Assembly (NCBI RefSeq): GCF_003946245.1
Contig: NZ_RHNN01000002.1
Span: 62,001-126,000, forward strand
Length of the DNA stretch: 64,000 nt
From: Levilactobacillus cerevisiae
GTDB lineage: Bacteria; Bacillota; Bacilli; Lactobacillales; Lactobacillaceae
Direction: 5' to 3'
The position numbers and the translations under genes were made by a program. This document shows positions 43,090 through 52,416 of the stretch, in pieces (the first letter of the stretch is position 1; each line of letters opens with the position of its first letter). Below the pieces are notes generated by a model. The model was not told where the DNA came from, did no database searches, and was given only the letters and a program-made list of their open reading frames with translations.

Positions 43090-44387
43090 TAGGCGTCTTC
43101 CTCCTGTACGAGTCGTTTCTTACTTAATTTTACTTCAAAATTGGTGCCCTTACCTAGTTGGGAATCGACCTGGATGTCGCCATCGAATTGTTCCTGGGCA
43201 ATGATCTTAACGTGGGAGAGGCCGATACCCCGGTACACGTCGCCGTTTTCGTTAAATTTGGTGGTGAAGCCGGGCTGGAAAATCATCGAAAGGGTCTCGG
43301 CATCCATCCCGCTAGCGTTGTCCGAAACGTTGAGTAGAATATCATTGCCATCGTCAACTACACTGACGACGACCACGCCGCTGGGACGGCCCTCCATGGC
43401 GTCGACGCTGTTAAAAATCAGATTGGAGAGGATGGAGACCAAGTAGTAATGGTTGGGCACGACCAGGTCCACGTGATTGTGAACTTCAATGGTCACTTTC
43501 GGAAATTTGAGCTTGATGGACTCACGAATGTAGTCGGTCGTGACCTTGAGGATGTCGGCCAACTGCATGGCAGTGTCGCCCCCATCATCGTTGAAGTAGT
43601 CGCCGAGACCCCGAATCACATTTTGGTAATCCTTCTTAATTTCGTGAACGTCGCGAGCAATTTGCAAAGCCTTGTCCCGTTCTGCTTCGCTAACGTCCGC
43701 GTTTTGCAAATCTTGGTTCAACAGGTAGGCGTTTTTCATGACGTTTTCAATTTCGCTGATGTTTTTGCGCATGAAGTAGACTTCGCTGTTCACGGCAGAG
43801 GCCACCCAGATGAAATGGTAGTAACGTTGCTCGTGATTTTCCTGGCGGAGCATCAGTTGAAAATAATGGTAGAGAAAGGCCAACAGGCAGCTGACCAGAC
43901 TCCGAATCAGTGCGGTGATAAAGAGAATCTGAAAGAGCCGGTAGGTGTAATCGTTGAAATCAGTTAGGAGACTGACTTCCAGCAAGTTGGCCAGGTAGTC
44001 GCAGAGCACGATGGTCAGGAAGAAGGTCGTGTTGCTACGTTGACCGCGCCGCCAATATAGGAAGTAATACAGAAAACCGTAACACAGATAGAAGGCCATG
44101 TCGGCCAAAATATAAATGATATTGTTGTGGGGATTGACGTCATGGCTGATGAACAGGAGCGCGCCCCTGAAGATTGGTGAAGCAATTGCGACCGCCACCG
44201 TCAGTCCAATCGGGTTGAAGTCGCGGTTGAAGTAGAGAATGACAGGCAGAATGAAAACGGACAGGGTGACGATGAACCCCGGCGCGTACGTTTGAAAATT
44301 CACCTGCGAAGCGAGGGCAATACACGCCGCTGCCAGAAAGATGCGCTGGTAACGATCGTGTGTGAAAATACGGGACTGCTTTAGCAT
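43089..44387 (-). CDS. Sensor histidine kinase, GlnK-like
   Basis: 432 residues. About six N-terminal membrane helices (to residue 185), a coiled linker, a dimerisation region (EIKKDYQNVIRGLGDYFND, with HEIKKDYQ as the probable phospho-His), and an HATPase domain: SNLIFNSVDAME (N box), DNASGMD (G1) and RGIGLSHVK (G2). Membrane sensor partner of the downstream response regulator. AAGGAGT precedes the ATG. It is transcribed away from arcB. Confidence 0.88.
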   Translation of the reverse strand: MLKQSRIFTHDRYQRIFLAAACIALASQVNFQTYAPGFIVTLSVFILPVILYFNRDFNPIGLTVAVAIASPIFRGALLFISHDVNPHNNIIYILADMAFYLCYGFLYYFLYWRRGQRSNTTFFLTIVLCDYLANLLEVSLLTDFNDYTYRLFQILFITALIRSLVSCLLAFLYHYFQLMLRQENHEQRYYHFIWVASAVNSEVYFMRKNISEIENVMKNAYLLNQDLQNADVSEAERDKALQIARDVHEIKKDYQNVIRGLGDYFNDDGGDTAMQLADILKVTTDYIRESIKLKFPKVTIEVHNHVDLVVPNHYYLVSILSNLIFNSVDAMEGRPSGVVVVSVVDDGNDILLNVSDNASGMDAETLSMIFQPGFTTKFNENGDVYRGIGLSHVKIIAQEQFDGDIQVDSQLGKGTNFEVKLSKKRLVQEEDA

Positions 44388-44443
44388 GAATTTTACTCCT
44401 TAGAAAAAGTTTTAACAAAGTTTTGAAGCTTCGTGAGGTTTTG

Positions 44444-44462
44444 TGAAACCGCTTACTATACT
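44444..44462 (+). promoter_or_regulatory. cre-like operator and -10 of the arcB promoter
   Basis: TGAAACCGCTTACT (44444-44457) matches the CcpA site at 13 of 14 positions; TATACT (44457-44462) is the -10. This predicts glucose repression of the operon. Confidence 0.6.
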
Positions 44463-44494
44463 AATGATTGTAAATAACAAAGGAGGAACTTACA

Positions 44495-45493
44495 ATGTTT
44501 AATCTCAGAAACCGCAGCTTTTTAACCCTATTGGACTACACCCCTAAAGAAATGGGCTTCCTGCTTCAATTAGCCGAAGACTTAAAGAAGGCTAAGTACG
44601 CCGGAACTGAACAACAAAAATTAGTTGGCAAGAACATCGCTTTAATTTTTGAAAAGAGCTCAACTCGGACTCGTTGTGCCTTTGAAGTCGGTGCTTACGA
44701 CCAAGGTGCTCACGTGACCTACTTAGGCCCTACTGGTACCCAAATGGGTAAAAAGGAATCCGCAGCTGACACAGCACGGGTTCTGGGCGGCATGTTTGAT
44801 GGGATTGAATACCGTGGGTTCTCCCAACGGACGGTTGAAACTTTGGCAAAATACTCAGGCGTTCCCGTTTGGAATGGTCTGACCGATGAAGATCACCCAA
44901 CCCAAGTGCTGGCTGACTTCCTGACTGCCAAAGAAGTTTTGAAGAAGAACTACAGCGACATCCACTTTACTTACGTGGGCGATGGCCGCAACAACGTGGC
45001 GAACGCCTTGATGATCGGTGGCGCAATCATGGGGATGACCTTCCACCTGGTTTGCCCTAAGGAATTGAAGCCAACCCAAGAACTCCGTGACAAGGTGAAC
45101 GCCATTGCCGCTAAGACGGGTGCTGAAATCTTGATCACCGACGACATCGACGAAGGGGTTAAGGGCTCTGACGTGCTCTACACCGACGTTTGGGTATCAA
45201 TGGGCGAACCAGATTCAGTTTGGAAAGAACGGATCGCCTTACTTTCACCATACCAAATCAACGCCGAAATGATGGCCAAGACTGGCAACCCAGACGTGAT
45301 CTTCGAACACTGCCTGCCTTCATTCCACAACGCTGAAACCGGCGTGGGTAAAGAAATTGCTGAAAAGTACGGCATCACTGAAATGGAAGTTTCCGATGAA
45401 GTCTTTGAAAGCGATGCATCCGTGGTCTTCCAGGAAGCTGAAAACCGCATGCACACCATCAAGGCCGTCATGGTTGCGACCTTAGGCGAATAG
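44495..45493 (+). CDS. arcB: Ornithine carbamoyltransferase, catabolic
   Basis: 332 residues. Carbamoyl-phosphate site SSTRTR (about residues 54-59) and the ornithine-binding HCLP (about 271) are intact, with [12 protein letters not shown] between. In the arginine deiminase pathway it splits citrulline to ornithine and carbamoyl phosphate in the cytoplasm. AGGAGG precedes the ATG. It leads an operon with arcC (14-base gap) and a YfcC-type carrier. An arginine deiminase gene (arcA) is not adjacent. Confidence 0.96.
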   Translation: MFNLRNRSFLTLLDYTPKEMGFLLQLAEDLKKAKYAGTEQQKLVGKNIALIFEKSSTRTRCAFEVGAYDQGAHVTYLGPTGTQMGKKESAADTARVLGGMFDGIEYRGFSQRTVETLAKYSGVPVWNGLTDEDHPTQVLADFLTAKEVLKKNYSDIHFTYVGDGRNNVANALMIGGAIMGMTFHLVCPKELKPTQELRDKVNAIAAKTGAEILITDDIDEGVKGSDVLYTDVWVSMGEPDSVWKERIALLSPYQINAEMMAKTGNPDVIFEHCLPSFHNAETGVGKEIAEKYGITEMEVSDEVFESDASVVFQEAENRMHTIKAVMVATLGE

Positions 45494-45506
45494 TGGAGGA
45501 GAACAC

Positions 45507-46436
45507 ATGGCTAAAATCGTTGTTGCCTTAGGCGGAAACGCCCTGGGCAAGTCACCAGAAGAACAATTGAACTTAGTAAAGCACACGGCCAAGTCACTGA
45601 TTGGTTTAGTCGCTGCCGGCCACAAGGTGGTTATCAGCCATGGTAACGGTCCCCAAGTTGGGGCCATTAACCTGGGGATGAACTACGCCGCCGAACACGG
45701 CCAGACTGCCGCCTTCCCATTCCCTGAATGTGGGGCCATGAGTCAAGGCTACATCGGCTACCATTTACAACAAAGCCTGCACAACGAACTGCACCGTCAA
45801 GGCATTCAAAAGGACGTGGCTTCCGTAGTCACCCAGATTGAAGTCGACGAGAGCGACCCGGCCTTTGACCACCCAACCAAGCCAGTGGGCTCCTTCTACA
45901 GCAAGGAAGACGCTGACAAGATTGTTGCCGAAAAGGGCTACACGTTCGTCGAAGATGCTGGCCGGGGTTACCGCCAGGTTGTACCATCACCACTTCCTAA
46001 GTCTATCATTGAAATCAAGAGTATCAATGACTTGATTGAAAATGATAACTTAGTCATTGCTGGCGGCGGTGGCGGGGTTCCCGTTATCACCACCGATGAC
46101 GGTCTCAAGGGTGTGCCTGCCGTGATCGACAAGGACCGCTCCAGTGCCCTGTTGGCTGCCAACATTGCCGCAGACCAACTGATTATCTTGACTGCCGTTG
46201 ACGACGTTTACGTGAACTACGGCAAGCCAGATGAAAAGGCCTTACACGACCTGTCTAGCAAAGATGCCCAACGCTACATTGACGAAGGCCAATTCGCACC
46301 AGGCAGTATGTTACCTAAGATTGAAGCCTGCTTAAGCTTTGTCGCTACAGGTAACGGCCGGACGGCGCTCATCACGTCACTTGATCACCTCGACGACGCC
46401 TTAGCAGGCAAGGTCGGCACGTTGATCAAAGCTTAA
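45507..46436 (+). CDS. arcC: Carbamate kinase
   Basis: 309 residues. [10 protein letters not shown] at the N-terminus, [15 protein letters not shown], the [11 protein letters not shown] region and [15 protein letters not shown] are diagnostic for carbamate kinase. It converts carbamoyl phosphate and ADP to ATP, CO2 and ammonia, the energy-yielding last step of the pathway. GGAGG lies upstream of the ATG. Co-transcribed with arcB; a hairpin separates it from the downstream carrier gene. Confidence 0.96.
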   Translation: MAKIVVALGGNALGKSPEEQLNLVKHTAKSLIGLVAAGHKVVISHGNGPQVGAINLGMNYAAEHGQTAAFPFPECGAMSQGYIGYHLQQSLHNELHRQGIQKDVASVVTQIEVDESDPAFDHPTKPVGSFYSKEDADKIVAEKGYTFVEDAGRGYRQVVPSPLPKSIIEIKSINDLIENDNLVIAGGGGGVPVITTDDGLKGVPAVIDKDRSSALLAANIAADQLIILTAVDDVYVNYGKPDEKALHDLSSKDAQRYIDEGQFAPGSMLPKIEACLSFVATGNGRTALITSLDHLDDALAGKVGTLIKA

Positions 46437-46449
46437 TTCTTTAAAATAA

Positions 46450-46508
46450 CGGAACGTGGTCCAATCGTGCGGAGATGTTGGTGACACCCGTTCTTGGACC
46501 ACGTTTTT
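46450..46508 (+). terminator. Intercistronic terminator between arcC and the carrier gene
   Basis: AACGTGGTCCAA pairs with TTGGACCACGTT followed by TTT. It would partly separate arcBC from yfcC expression. Confidence 0.75.
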
Positions 46509-46548
46509 CGTTTGTCATTTTTGCAAAATACTTATAGGGGTGAACTTA

Positions 46549-48096
46549 ATGGATGCTTCAGTTGAACCAAAGCCAAAAAAGAAATTTAAATTGCGCATGC
46601 CCGGCGCGTTTGTGATCTTATTCGTGCTGACCATCGTCGCCGTTTTCGCGACCTGGGTCATTCCAGCCGGCTCTTATTCTAAGCTATCATACAGCGGGGG
46701 GCAGCTTGAAATCTCGCGGCCAGCCGGTAAAACGGTCAGAGTACCCGCAACCCAGCAAGAATTGGATAAACTGGGCGTTAAAATTAAAATCAAGGAATTT
46801 ACTTCCGGCGGGATTACCCAGGAAGTTTCCATTCCCAATACCTATCATCGTCTGAAACAGCGGCCAGCAGGGCTGGGTGCCATTACCAGCAGTATGGTCA
46901 ACGGGACGATTGAAGCCGTGGACATCATGGTCTTCATCTTCGTCTTAGGGGGCCTGATTGGGGTGGTTAAAGCGAGTGGGGCCTTTGAATCCGGCCTGAT
47001 GGCGTTGACCAAGAAAACCAAGGGCCACGAGTTTATGCTGATTTTTATGGTTTCCATCTTGATGGTCTTAGGGGGAACCTTGTGTGGGATTGAGGAAGAG
47101 GCCGTGGCCTTCTACCCAATACTGGTTCCGATCTTCATTGCGATGGGCTATGACTCGATAGTCTGTGTGGGGGCCATCTTCCTCTCCAGTTCAGTCGGGA
47201 CGGCCTTCTCAACCATTAACCCGTTCTCCGTCGTGATTGCTTCTAACGCTGCCGGAATCAACTTTACCGAAGGGATTAGCTGGCGGATCGGTGGGTTGGT
47301 TGTCGCTGCCATCTTCGTGCTCTTCTACCTCCACTGGTACAGTAAGAAGGTTAAGGAGACGCCATCGTACTCTTACACCTACGAAGACAAGACCTCCTTT
47401 GATAAAATGTGGTCGGTTTCGTCTGAAGAGACCGGCAATCAAGCCTTCACCATGCGGAAGAAAATCATTCTGGTTCTCTTTGTGATTACGTTCCCAATCA
47501 TGGTCTGGGGCGTTATGTCTCAAGGCTGGTGGTTCCCAACCATGGCCTCATCATTCCTGTTATTTGCCATTATCATTATGTTTATCACCGCGACCGGGAA
47601 ATACGGGATCGGTGAAAAGGGTGTCGTCGATGCCTTTACCAACGGTGCTGCCAGTTTGGTTGGGGTTTCCCTGATCATCGGGCTGGCACGGGGGATTAAC
47701 CTGGTCATGAACAACGGGATGATTTCCGATACGATCCTGCAATACTCCTCATCATTGGTTGCGCACGTGAGTGGTTCGGTCTTCATTATTGTCATGATGT
47801 TAATCTTCTTCGTCCTCGGTTTCATCGTGCCATCTTCATCTGGTTTAGCCGTGCTGGCAATGCCAATCTTTGCGCCGCTGGCTGATACGGTCGACATTCC
47901 CCGGTACGCCGTGGTTACTGCCTACCAATTCGGTCAATACGCAATGCTCTTCCTGGCCCCAACCGGTCTGGTGATGGCAACGCTACAAATGCTGGATATG
48001 AAATACTCGCACTGGTTCAAGTTCGTTTGGCCAGTTGTGGCGTTCGTCCTGGTCTTTGGTGGCGCCATCCTGGTCATGGAAGTTATGCTGGGATAA
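46549..48096 (+). CDS. YfcC family amino-acid carrier (probable arginine/ornithine exchange)
   Basis: 515 residues with about 12-13 membrane helices, starting with a Lys-rich cytoplasmic tail. FVFVLGGLIGVVKASGAFESG, the GTLCGIEEEAVAFYPILVPI segment and SSSVGTAFSTINPFSVVIA are characteristic of the YfcC/C4-dicarboxylate-anaerobic-like carriers. Members beside arcBC genes are thought to exchange arginine or citrulline for ornithine. ATG 46549 follows AGGGG; codons upstream cross the terminator. Often labelled arcD-like, but it is not the classical ArcD family. Confidence 0.85.
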   Translation: MDASVEPKPKKKFKLRMPGAFVILFVLTIVAVFATWVIPAGSYSKLSYSGGQLEISRPAGKTVRVPATQQELDKLGVKIKIKEFTSGGITQEVSIPNTYHRLKQRPAGLGAITSSMVNGTIEAVDIMVFIFVLGGLIGVVKASGAFESGLMALTKKTKGHEFMLIFMVSILMVLGGTLCGIEEEAVAFYPILVPIFIAMGYDSIVCVGAIFLSSSVGTAFSTINPFSVVIASNAAGINFTEGISWRIGGLVVAAIFVLFYLHWYSKKVKETPSYSYTYEDKTSFDKMWSVSSEETGNQAFTMRKKIILVLFVITFPIMVWGVMSQGWWFPTMASSFLLFAIIIMFITATGKYGIGEKGVVDAFTNGAASLVGVSLIIGLARGINLVMNNGMISDTILQYSSSLVAHVSGSVFIIVMMLIFFVLGFIVPSSSGLAVLAMPIFAPLADTVDIPRYAVVTAYQFGQYAMLFLAPTGLVMATLQMLDMKYSHWFKFVWPVVAFVLVFGGAILVMEVMLG

Positions 48097-48128
48097 ACTT
48101 TTTAAGCTAGTCGTTGCCCGTGCCTGCC

Positions 48129-48289
48129 GGGCTGTTGAAAATGAGACCGGAACGCTGTGGGGAGGACGCCTAAAACCTGTGAAGCGGTCTTTAGGCTCGC
48201 TTTGAACCGCGAAGTTCGCGTTTCAAAGACGCCATTCTGTGAGAAAAACACTCGCAGAATCCCACGGCTGGGCTCATTTTCAACAGCCC
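48129..48289 (+). repeat. Structured repeat R9 (type B)
   Basis: Seventeen-base perfect arms (48129-48145 and 48273-48289, GGGCTGTTGAAAATGAG and complement). Internal stems: CCTAAA/TTTAGG, TTTGAA..CGCGAA/TTCGCG..TTCAAA, and ATTCTG.GAG/CTCGCAGAAT. Begins about 33 bases after the carrier stop codon. Confidence 0.8.
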
Positions 48290-48356
48290 TCTCGGCTGAG
48301 GTTGTTGTTCTGGCGGCGTTGTAGCCCCGGTTTCGTGGGGTGGCCGCGTCTACCAG

Positions 48357-48518
48357 AGCTGCTGAAGTGAGATTGAAATACTGTGGGGAGGACGCTGGAA
48401 GCCTGTAAGGCGGTCTTCCAGCTCGCTTTGAACCTCGGAACCCACGAGTTTCAAAGGCGCCATTCTACGAGAAGAACACTCGCAGAATCCCACGGCTGGG
48501 CTCATTTTTCACCGGCCC
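48357..48518 (+). repeat. Structured repeat R10 (type B), tandem with R9
   Basis: Same order as R9; P2 is GCTGGAAG/CTTCCAGC here instead of CCTAAA/TTTAGG, a compensated change. The left outer arm has decayed while the right one (CTCATTTTTCACCGGCCC) remains. Confidence 0.75.
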
Positions 48519-48694
48519 TCTCGGCTGAGATTGGTGTTGTGGCGGCGTTGTAGCCCCGATTTGGTGGGCGGCCGCCACGAACATTGGCGTTTTCGACCAG
48601 TGTGTATGTTCCAGACTAAGATGATTAAGAACTTCATCATCTTGTCGCTTAGCAGACGTCATTGTTAGGCAACAAGCAAATTAAGAATTACATG

Positions 48695-48737
48695 ACGGAA
48701 GAGTCGACTTGCTGGTCGGCTCTTTTGTGCCGGGCGA
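48695..48737 (+). terminator. Intrinsic terminator-like hairpin
   Basis: AGAGTCGAC..GTCGGCTCT followed by TTTTG; no gene ends here, so it may be a remnant or serve read-through from the carrier gene. Confidence 0.5.
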
Positions 48738-48840
48738 TTAGTCTTAAAAAACGGCTAAGGGTTAAAAACTAAGTTGTCGGCGTAACCTGCTACATAGTAG
48801 GGTATAGCGCTGGATATTGGCAACATGGTCTAAATCTGTC

Positions 48841-48925
48841 GACTCGCTATGAAACGTACGAACCACGTTTTAAAATACCATTTCCAAGTAAACTACTTGC
48901 AGAATTCTACGGCTAAGGCTAAATC
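48841..48925 (+). repeat. Degenerate structured repeat R11 (type B fragment)
   Basis: ACTCGCTATGAAACG..CGTTTTAAAAT, CCATTTCCAAGT..ACTTGCAGAAT and CTACGGCTAAGGCTAAA correspond to the right half of R14. The left half is missing. Confidence 0.6.
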
Positions 48926-49035
48926 GGATTTGCTCACGCCTACTTAGACTTTGCCAATTATGGTGAACAAACGTTGCCAGTTCAGCGATGGTCACGTCAA
49001 TGTCATGTTGAAGAACAATCCTAACCGGAGGAGGA

Positions 49036-49196
49036 CAGAGATGGAGGCAGCTGTGTCGACGACGTTAGCTGAGCGGTCTTCTCAGGTTACGTCGTGGGAC
49101 GCGTTTGGAGCCTGTCGTTTTGGGACAGGCTTCAAACCGAGCCGGAGGACCGTACCTCAGGCCGCAGGCGGTCCCCACAGCAGACGGAATTTCTGG
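49036..49196 (-). repeat. Structured repeat R12 (type A)
   Basis: Minus-strand core: GCTGTGGGGACCGCC, CGGTC, GGCTCGGTTTGAAGCCTGTC..GACAGGCTCCAAACG and GTCCCACGACGT. Closing stems AGAGAT/ATTTCT and CACAGC/GCTGTG. Lies head-to-head with R11. Confidence 0.75.
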
Positions 49197-49369
49197 CAGC
49201 CGCAGGTGGCAATTTTTGACTAATTTTGGGAACTGAATTCCTATTAGCTGGGCTATTTTAGGTTCTATTGGACTTTCAAGTATTTTGAAAATGGCTAGTT
49301 TGGCCGCTGTGTGTGGTATACTTACCATTCATGAGCTTTAATTTCGAGATATTCTAGGGGGAAACCATC

Positions 49370-50038
49370 TTGGCACTGACTACCGCCAAAAACTTTTTAC
49401 TTTTAACCGAACGGATTGATGATAAGCCGATGCTGCGGACGCGTTTTACGGCCCAGGCATACTTCTTACTGGCGACGCTGTTAGACCTGTTGGACCAAGG
49501 GGTGCTGCAGGTTGACGGCGACCGCATCGTCGTGCCCGACGTCGATCGGTTTGACCAATTACCACAGTATTTGAACGCGCTCCGGATTCGTTTGACCAGT
49601 GATTTAATGCAAAATGACCAGTTGAAAACGGCCTTGAAATTAGTGACGAGCTGGGATATCGTCAATGCCGTTTACGACGGGATCGGTGCAGAGACGCTGA
49701 CTGACGGGACCACGGAGCGAGTGTTGTTTCAAAATAACTTGAAGCCCCACGTGATTTACGAGCCCAAGGACGCCAGTCGCCAAGCGGTCATTGCCGACCT
49801 CAAGGCGCAGATTGCTTCCGGCCAGCCGAACCACCCGACGATTAATCTATACGCCGTGTTGGCCCAAACAGGCGCGTTGAAGTGGGTCTTTGGTGAGGTG
49901 GGGCTGGACAAGCTACAGTCGCAATTTGAAACGGCCACCAGCGTGGATCCGTACGCGCAGACCGTTCAACTGATGACAACGACGGCCGGGGAAATCATCC
50001 AGTCCAAGAAATTTGAGATGGATAGCTGGTTGAGCTAA
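49370..50038 (+). CDS. GPP34/GOLPH3-like protein (tentative)
   Basis: 222 residues, cytoplasmic, all-helical. The start (LTTAKNFLLLTERIDDKPML) and AYFLLATLLDLLDQGVLQVDGDRIVVPD follow the pattern of the bacterial GPP34 family, related to the eukaryotic phosphoinositide-binding GOLPH3. The match is by pattern only and could be wrong. TTG start after AGGGGG. The gene stands alone between two inverted copies of the composite structured repeat. Confidence 0.5.
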   Translation: MALTTAKNFLLLTERIDDKPMLRTRFTAQAYFLLATLLDLLDQGVLQVDGDRIVVPDVDRFDQLPQYLNALRIRLTSDLMQNDQLKTALKLVTSWDIVNAVYDGIGAETLTDGTTERVLFQNNLKPHVIYEPKDASRQAVIADLKAQIASGQPNHPTINLYAVLAQTGALKWVFGEVGLDKLQSQFETATSVDPYAQTVQLMTTTAGEIIQSKKFEMDSWLS

Positions 50039-50152
50039 TTTATGCAAGATTAAATAGACGATGACCTCTTCTTGGAAGGGGCTGTCGTCTTTTTTGACTT
50101 CTGAAGAATCCAGCTAGCGATGTTAAATTGTCCGGAATTGTCACCTGCGGCT

Positions 50153-50314
50153 GCCAGAGATTCCGGCTGCTGTGGGGACCGCCTGCGGTCTGAGGGGCGG
50201 TCCTCCGGCTTGGTTTGAAGCCTGTCCCAAACCGACAGTCTCCAAACGCGTCCCACGACGTAACCTGAGAAGGCCGCTCAGCTAACGTCGTCGACACAGC
50301 TGCCTCCATCTCTG
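50153..50314 (+). repeat. Structured repeat R13 (type A)
   Basis: Plus-strand core with GCTGTGGGGACCGCC, GGGGCGGTC, GTTTGAAGCCTGTC..GACAG, and ACGACGTAACC../..CTAACGTCGT. Closing AGAGAT/ATCTCT. Nearly a mirror copy of R12. Confidence 0.75.
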
Positions 50315-50423
50315 TCCTCCTCCGGTTATGACTGGTTCTTTACCATGACATGGATGTGATCATTGCTGGATTGGCAACGTTTGTCCAGCAGAATTGGTCA
50401 TTGTCTATGTAGGCGTGAGTGAG

Positions 50424-50573
50424 CTAAATTTAGGCTCAGCCGTGGAATTTTCCAAGTGGGTTAACTTGGAAAATGGCGACTTTGAAACGCGGTTCGTGCG
50501 GTTCAAAGCGAGCTGGCAGACCGTTTCCCAGGCTGGCGGCGTCCTCCCCACAGCGTTCCGGCCTAAATTTGGC
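50424..50573 (-). repeat. Structured repeat R14 (type B)
   Basis: Minus-strand core; outer arm AAATTTAGGC with GCCTAAATTT, P4 CCATTTTCCAAGT/ACTTGGAAAAT. Head-to-head with R13, as R7-R8. Confidence 0.75.
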
Positions 50574-50899
50574 GAACGGTAAGCCGGCAGGTTTAGACAG
50601 TGTTGCCGCATTGTTTAGGCTAACTAATAGCCATATATGCAGTGCACTCAGAAAAACGATGATTTTGCAAGCCAGAGCTCCGAACAAATATTTTTTACAG
50701 TAAAAACCGTGGTCATTTATCATCATGTGAGTGGGCTACGATTGTTGTCGTGTCAGGTTTTGACCGCTGATGACACTGAGGCGAATCGCGTTGGACGGTG
50801 AACTAATTAACTGCCAGATAAATTAAAACAAACTTGTTTTGGACACCAGACAGACCTATGATGAACTTGTGAAGGAATTATCAAAAGGAGATGGGTGGC

Positions 50900-52099
50900 A
50901 TGTCATTAACGATTGCTGCTTTACGGGAAGCGCCCGGGGAAAACCGGGTTGCGCTCTCACCCGAAGTGGTACGGAAGTTGGTTAAAGGTGAGTTTCAAGT
51001 CTTGATTGAAGCGGGTGCCGGCGAACGGTCCTTCTACCCGGATGCCGCGTTTGAAAAGGCCGGGGCTAAAATTAGCGACCGCGCCGCTGCCATTAAGGAT
51101 GCCGACGTGATTGCAACCATTGGTCAACCCGGTGCCGACGTGGTGGATCAGCTGACGGCTGGGCAAACGTTATTAGGCTTGCTACAACCGTTAACCGATT
51201 TGGACTACGTGAAGGAATTGGCAACCAAGAAAGTGAATGCGCTTGCATTTGAACTGTTGCCACGGACCGTTTCACGGGCCCAGACCATGGATGTCTTGAG
51301 TTCTCAGGCCAGTGTGGCGGGCTACAAGGCGGCGCTGTTGGCCGCAGATCAATTTTCACGTTATCTGCCAATGATGATTACGGCCGCCGGGACCGCTAAG
51401 CCAACCAAGGTGTTGGTTCTTGGGACTGGGGTCGCTGGACTGCAAGCCATTGGGACCGCCAAACGGTTAGGTGCCATGGTTTCCGGCTACGACATTCGGC
51501 CAGCCTCACGTGGTGAAGTGGAATCTTTGGGGGCAACGTTCCTGACGACTTCCGTTTCAGCGACTGGTGAAGGCGGGTATGCCCGGGCATTGACGCCAGA
51601 AGAAACCGCGCAACAACAGGCTGAACTGGCCGAATTCATTGCGCAAAATGATGTCATCATCACGACCGCGCAGGTTCCTGGTCGGCGGCCACCCATACTG
51701 GTCACCCAGAAGTCTGTGGATGCGGCTAAAGCGGGTACCTTGTTTATTGATTTGGCAGCGAGCGAACTCGGCGGCAACGTCGCGGGCTCTCAGCCAGAAA
51801 AGACCGTTACCACGAAGCAACAGGCTCAGATTGTGGGGGCCGGTGACATGGCGAGTCAATTGCCAGCGTCCGCTTCCGACATGTTTGCCAAGAACGTCCA
51901 AGCCGTTTTAAACGCAATTGTTCAAGATGGTAAATTGGTTCTGGACGTTGACGACGAGGTGGTTGGCGAGTTGCTGGCGACCTACCAAGGCGACATTATC
52001 AGTGGTCGGGAACGTGAGGCCATGAAGTTACCACCACGCGAACCGGCAAAACCAGCGGAAGCATCCGCAGAATCAACTGAATCCAAAGGAGTTGATTAG
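50900..52099 (+). CDS. pntAA: NAD(P) transhydrogenase subunit alpha, part 1 (domain I)
   Basis: 400 residues. N-terminal alanine dehydrogenase/PNT fold: REAPGENRVALSPEVVRKL, then GTGVAGLQAIGTAKRLGA as NAD(H) loop, and GEGGYARALTPE as the mobile loop that closes on NAD. It forms domain I of the proton-translocating transhydrogenase, which couples hydride transfer between NADH and NADP+ to proton flow. AAAGGAG lies before ATG 50900. Split alpha subunit, followed two bases on by part 2. Confidence 0.95.
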   Translation: MSLTIAALREAPGENRVALSPEVVRKLVKGEFQVLIEAGAGERSFYPDAAFEKAGAKISDRAAAIKDADVIATIGQPGADVVDQLTAGQTLLGLLQPLTDLDYVKELATKKVNALAFELLPRTVSRAQTMDVLSSQASVAGYKAALLAADQFSRYLPMMITAAGTAKPTKVLVLGTGVAGLQAIGTAKRLGAMVSGYDIRPASRGEVESLGATFLTTSVSATGEGGYARALTPEETAQQQAELAEFIAQNDVIITTAQVPGRRPPILVTQKSVDAAKAGTLFIDLAASELGGNVAGSQPEKTVTTKQQAQIVGAGDMASQLPASASDMFAKNVQAVLNAIVQDGKLVLDVDDEVVGELLATYQGDIISGREREAMKLPPREPAKPAEASAESTESKGVD

Positions 52100-52101
52100 G
52101 C

Positions 52102-52416
52102 ATGAGTCAGGAATTATTTACAAATTTAGCTATTTTCGTCCTCAGTCTATTGGTCGGGTTTGAAGTCATGAGTAAGATTCCCGCGACCCTGCAAACGCCA
52201 ATGATGTCCGGTGCGAACGCTATTCACGGGGTCGTTGTAGTGGGGGCCTTCGTGATTGCTGCGGAAGCCAACAGCACGCTATTTTACATTCTCGCCTTTC
52301 TGGGTGCCTTCTTTGCTGCAGTCAACGTGGCTGGTGGTTACACCGTGACCGACCGGATGTTGGGCATGTTTGACCGGAAACCAGCTGCGAAGAAGGAGGA
52401 GGCTGATCAGAAATGA
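52102..52416 (+). CDS. pntAB: NAD(P) transhydrogenase subunit alpha, part 2 (membrane)
   Basis: 104 residues with three membrane helices (LAIFVLSLLVGFEVMSKIP; GANAIHGVVVVGAFVIA; ILAFLGAFFAAVNVAGGYTVT). TPMMSGANAIHG is the family signature. It supplies the first half of the proton channel (domain II). Located between pntA1 and pntB with overlap of four bases to pntB. Confidence 0.95.
   Translation: MSQELFTNLAIFVLSLLVGFEVMSKIPATLQTPMMSGANAIHGVVVVGAFVIAAEANSTLFYILAFLGAFFAAVNVAGGYTVTDRMLGMFDRKPAAKKEEADQK

Noticed and set aside
44388-44494. Riboswitch or T-box before arcB
   Set aside because: Too short; no specifier loop, T-box motif or terminator is present.
46549-48096. Naming the carrier arcD
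   Set aside because: The protein is of the YfcC family, not the classical ArcD antiporter family, so no symbol was assigned.
48951-49223. 90-codon frame in R12 and its relatives at 12103-12390, 50040-50309 and 54484-54669
   Set aside because: They read through structured repeats; similarity follows DNA homology, one copy has stops, and changes look non-synonymous. Kept only as a low-interest finding.
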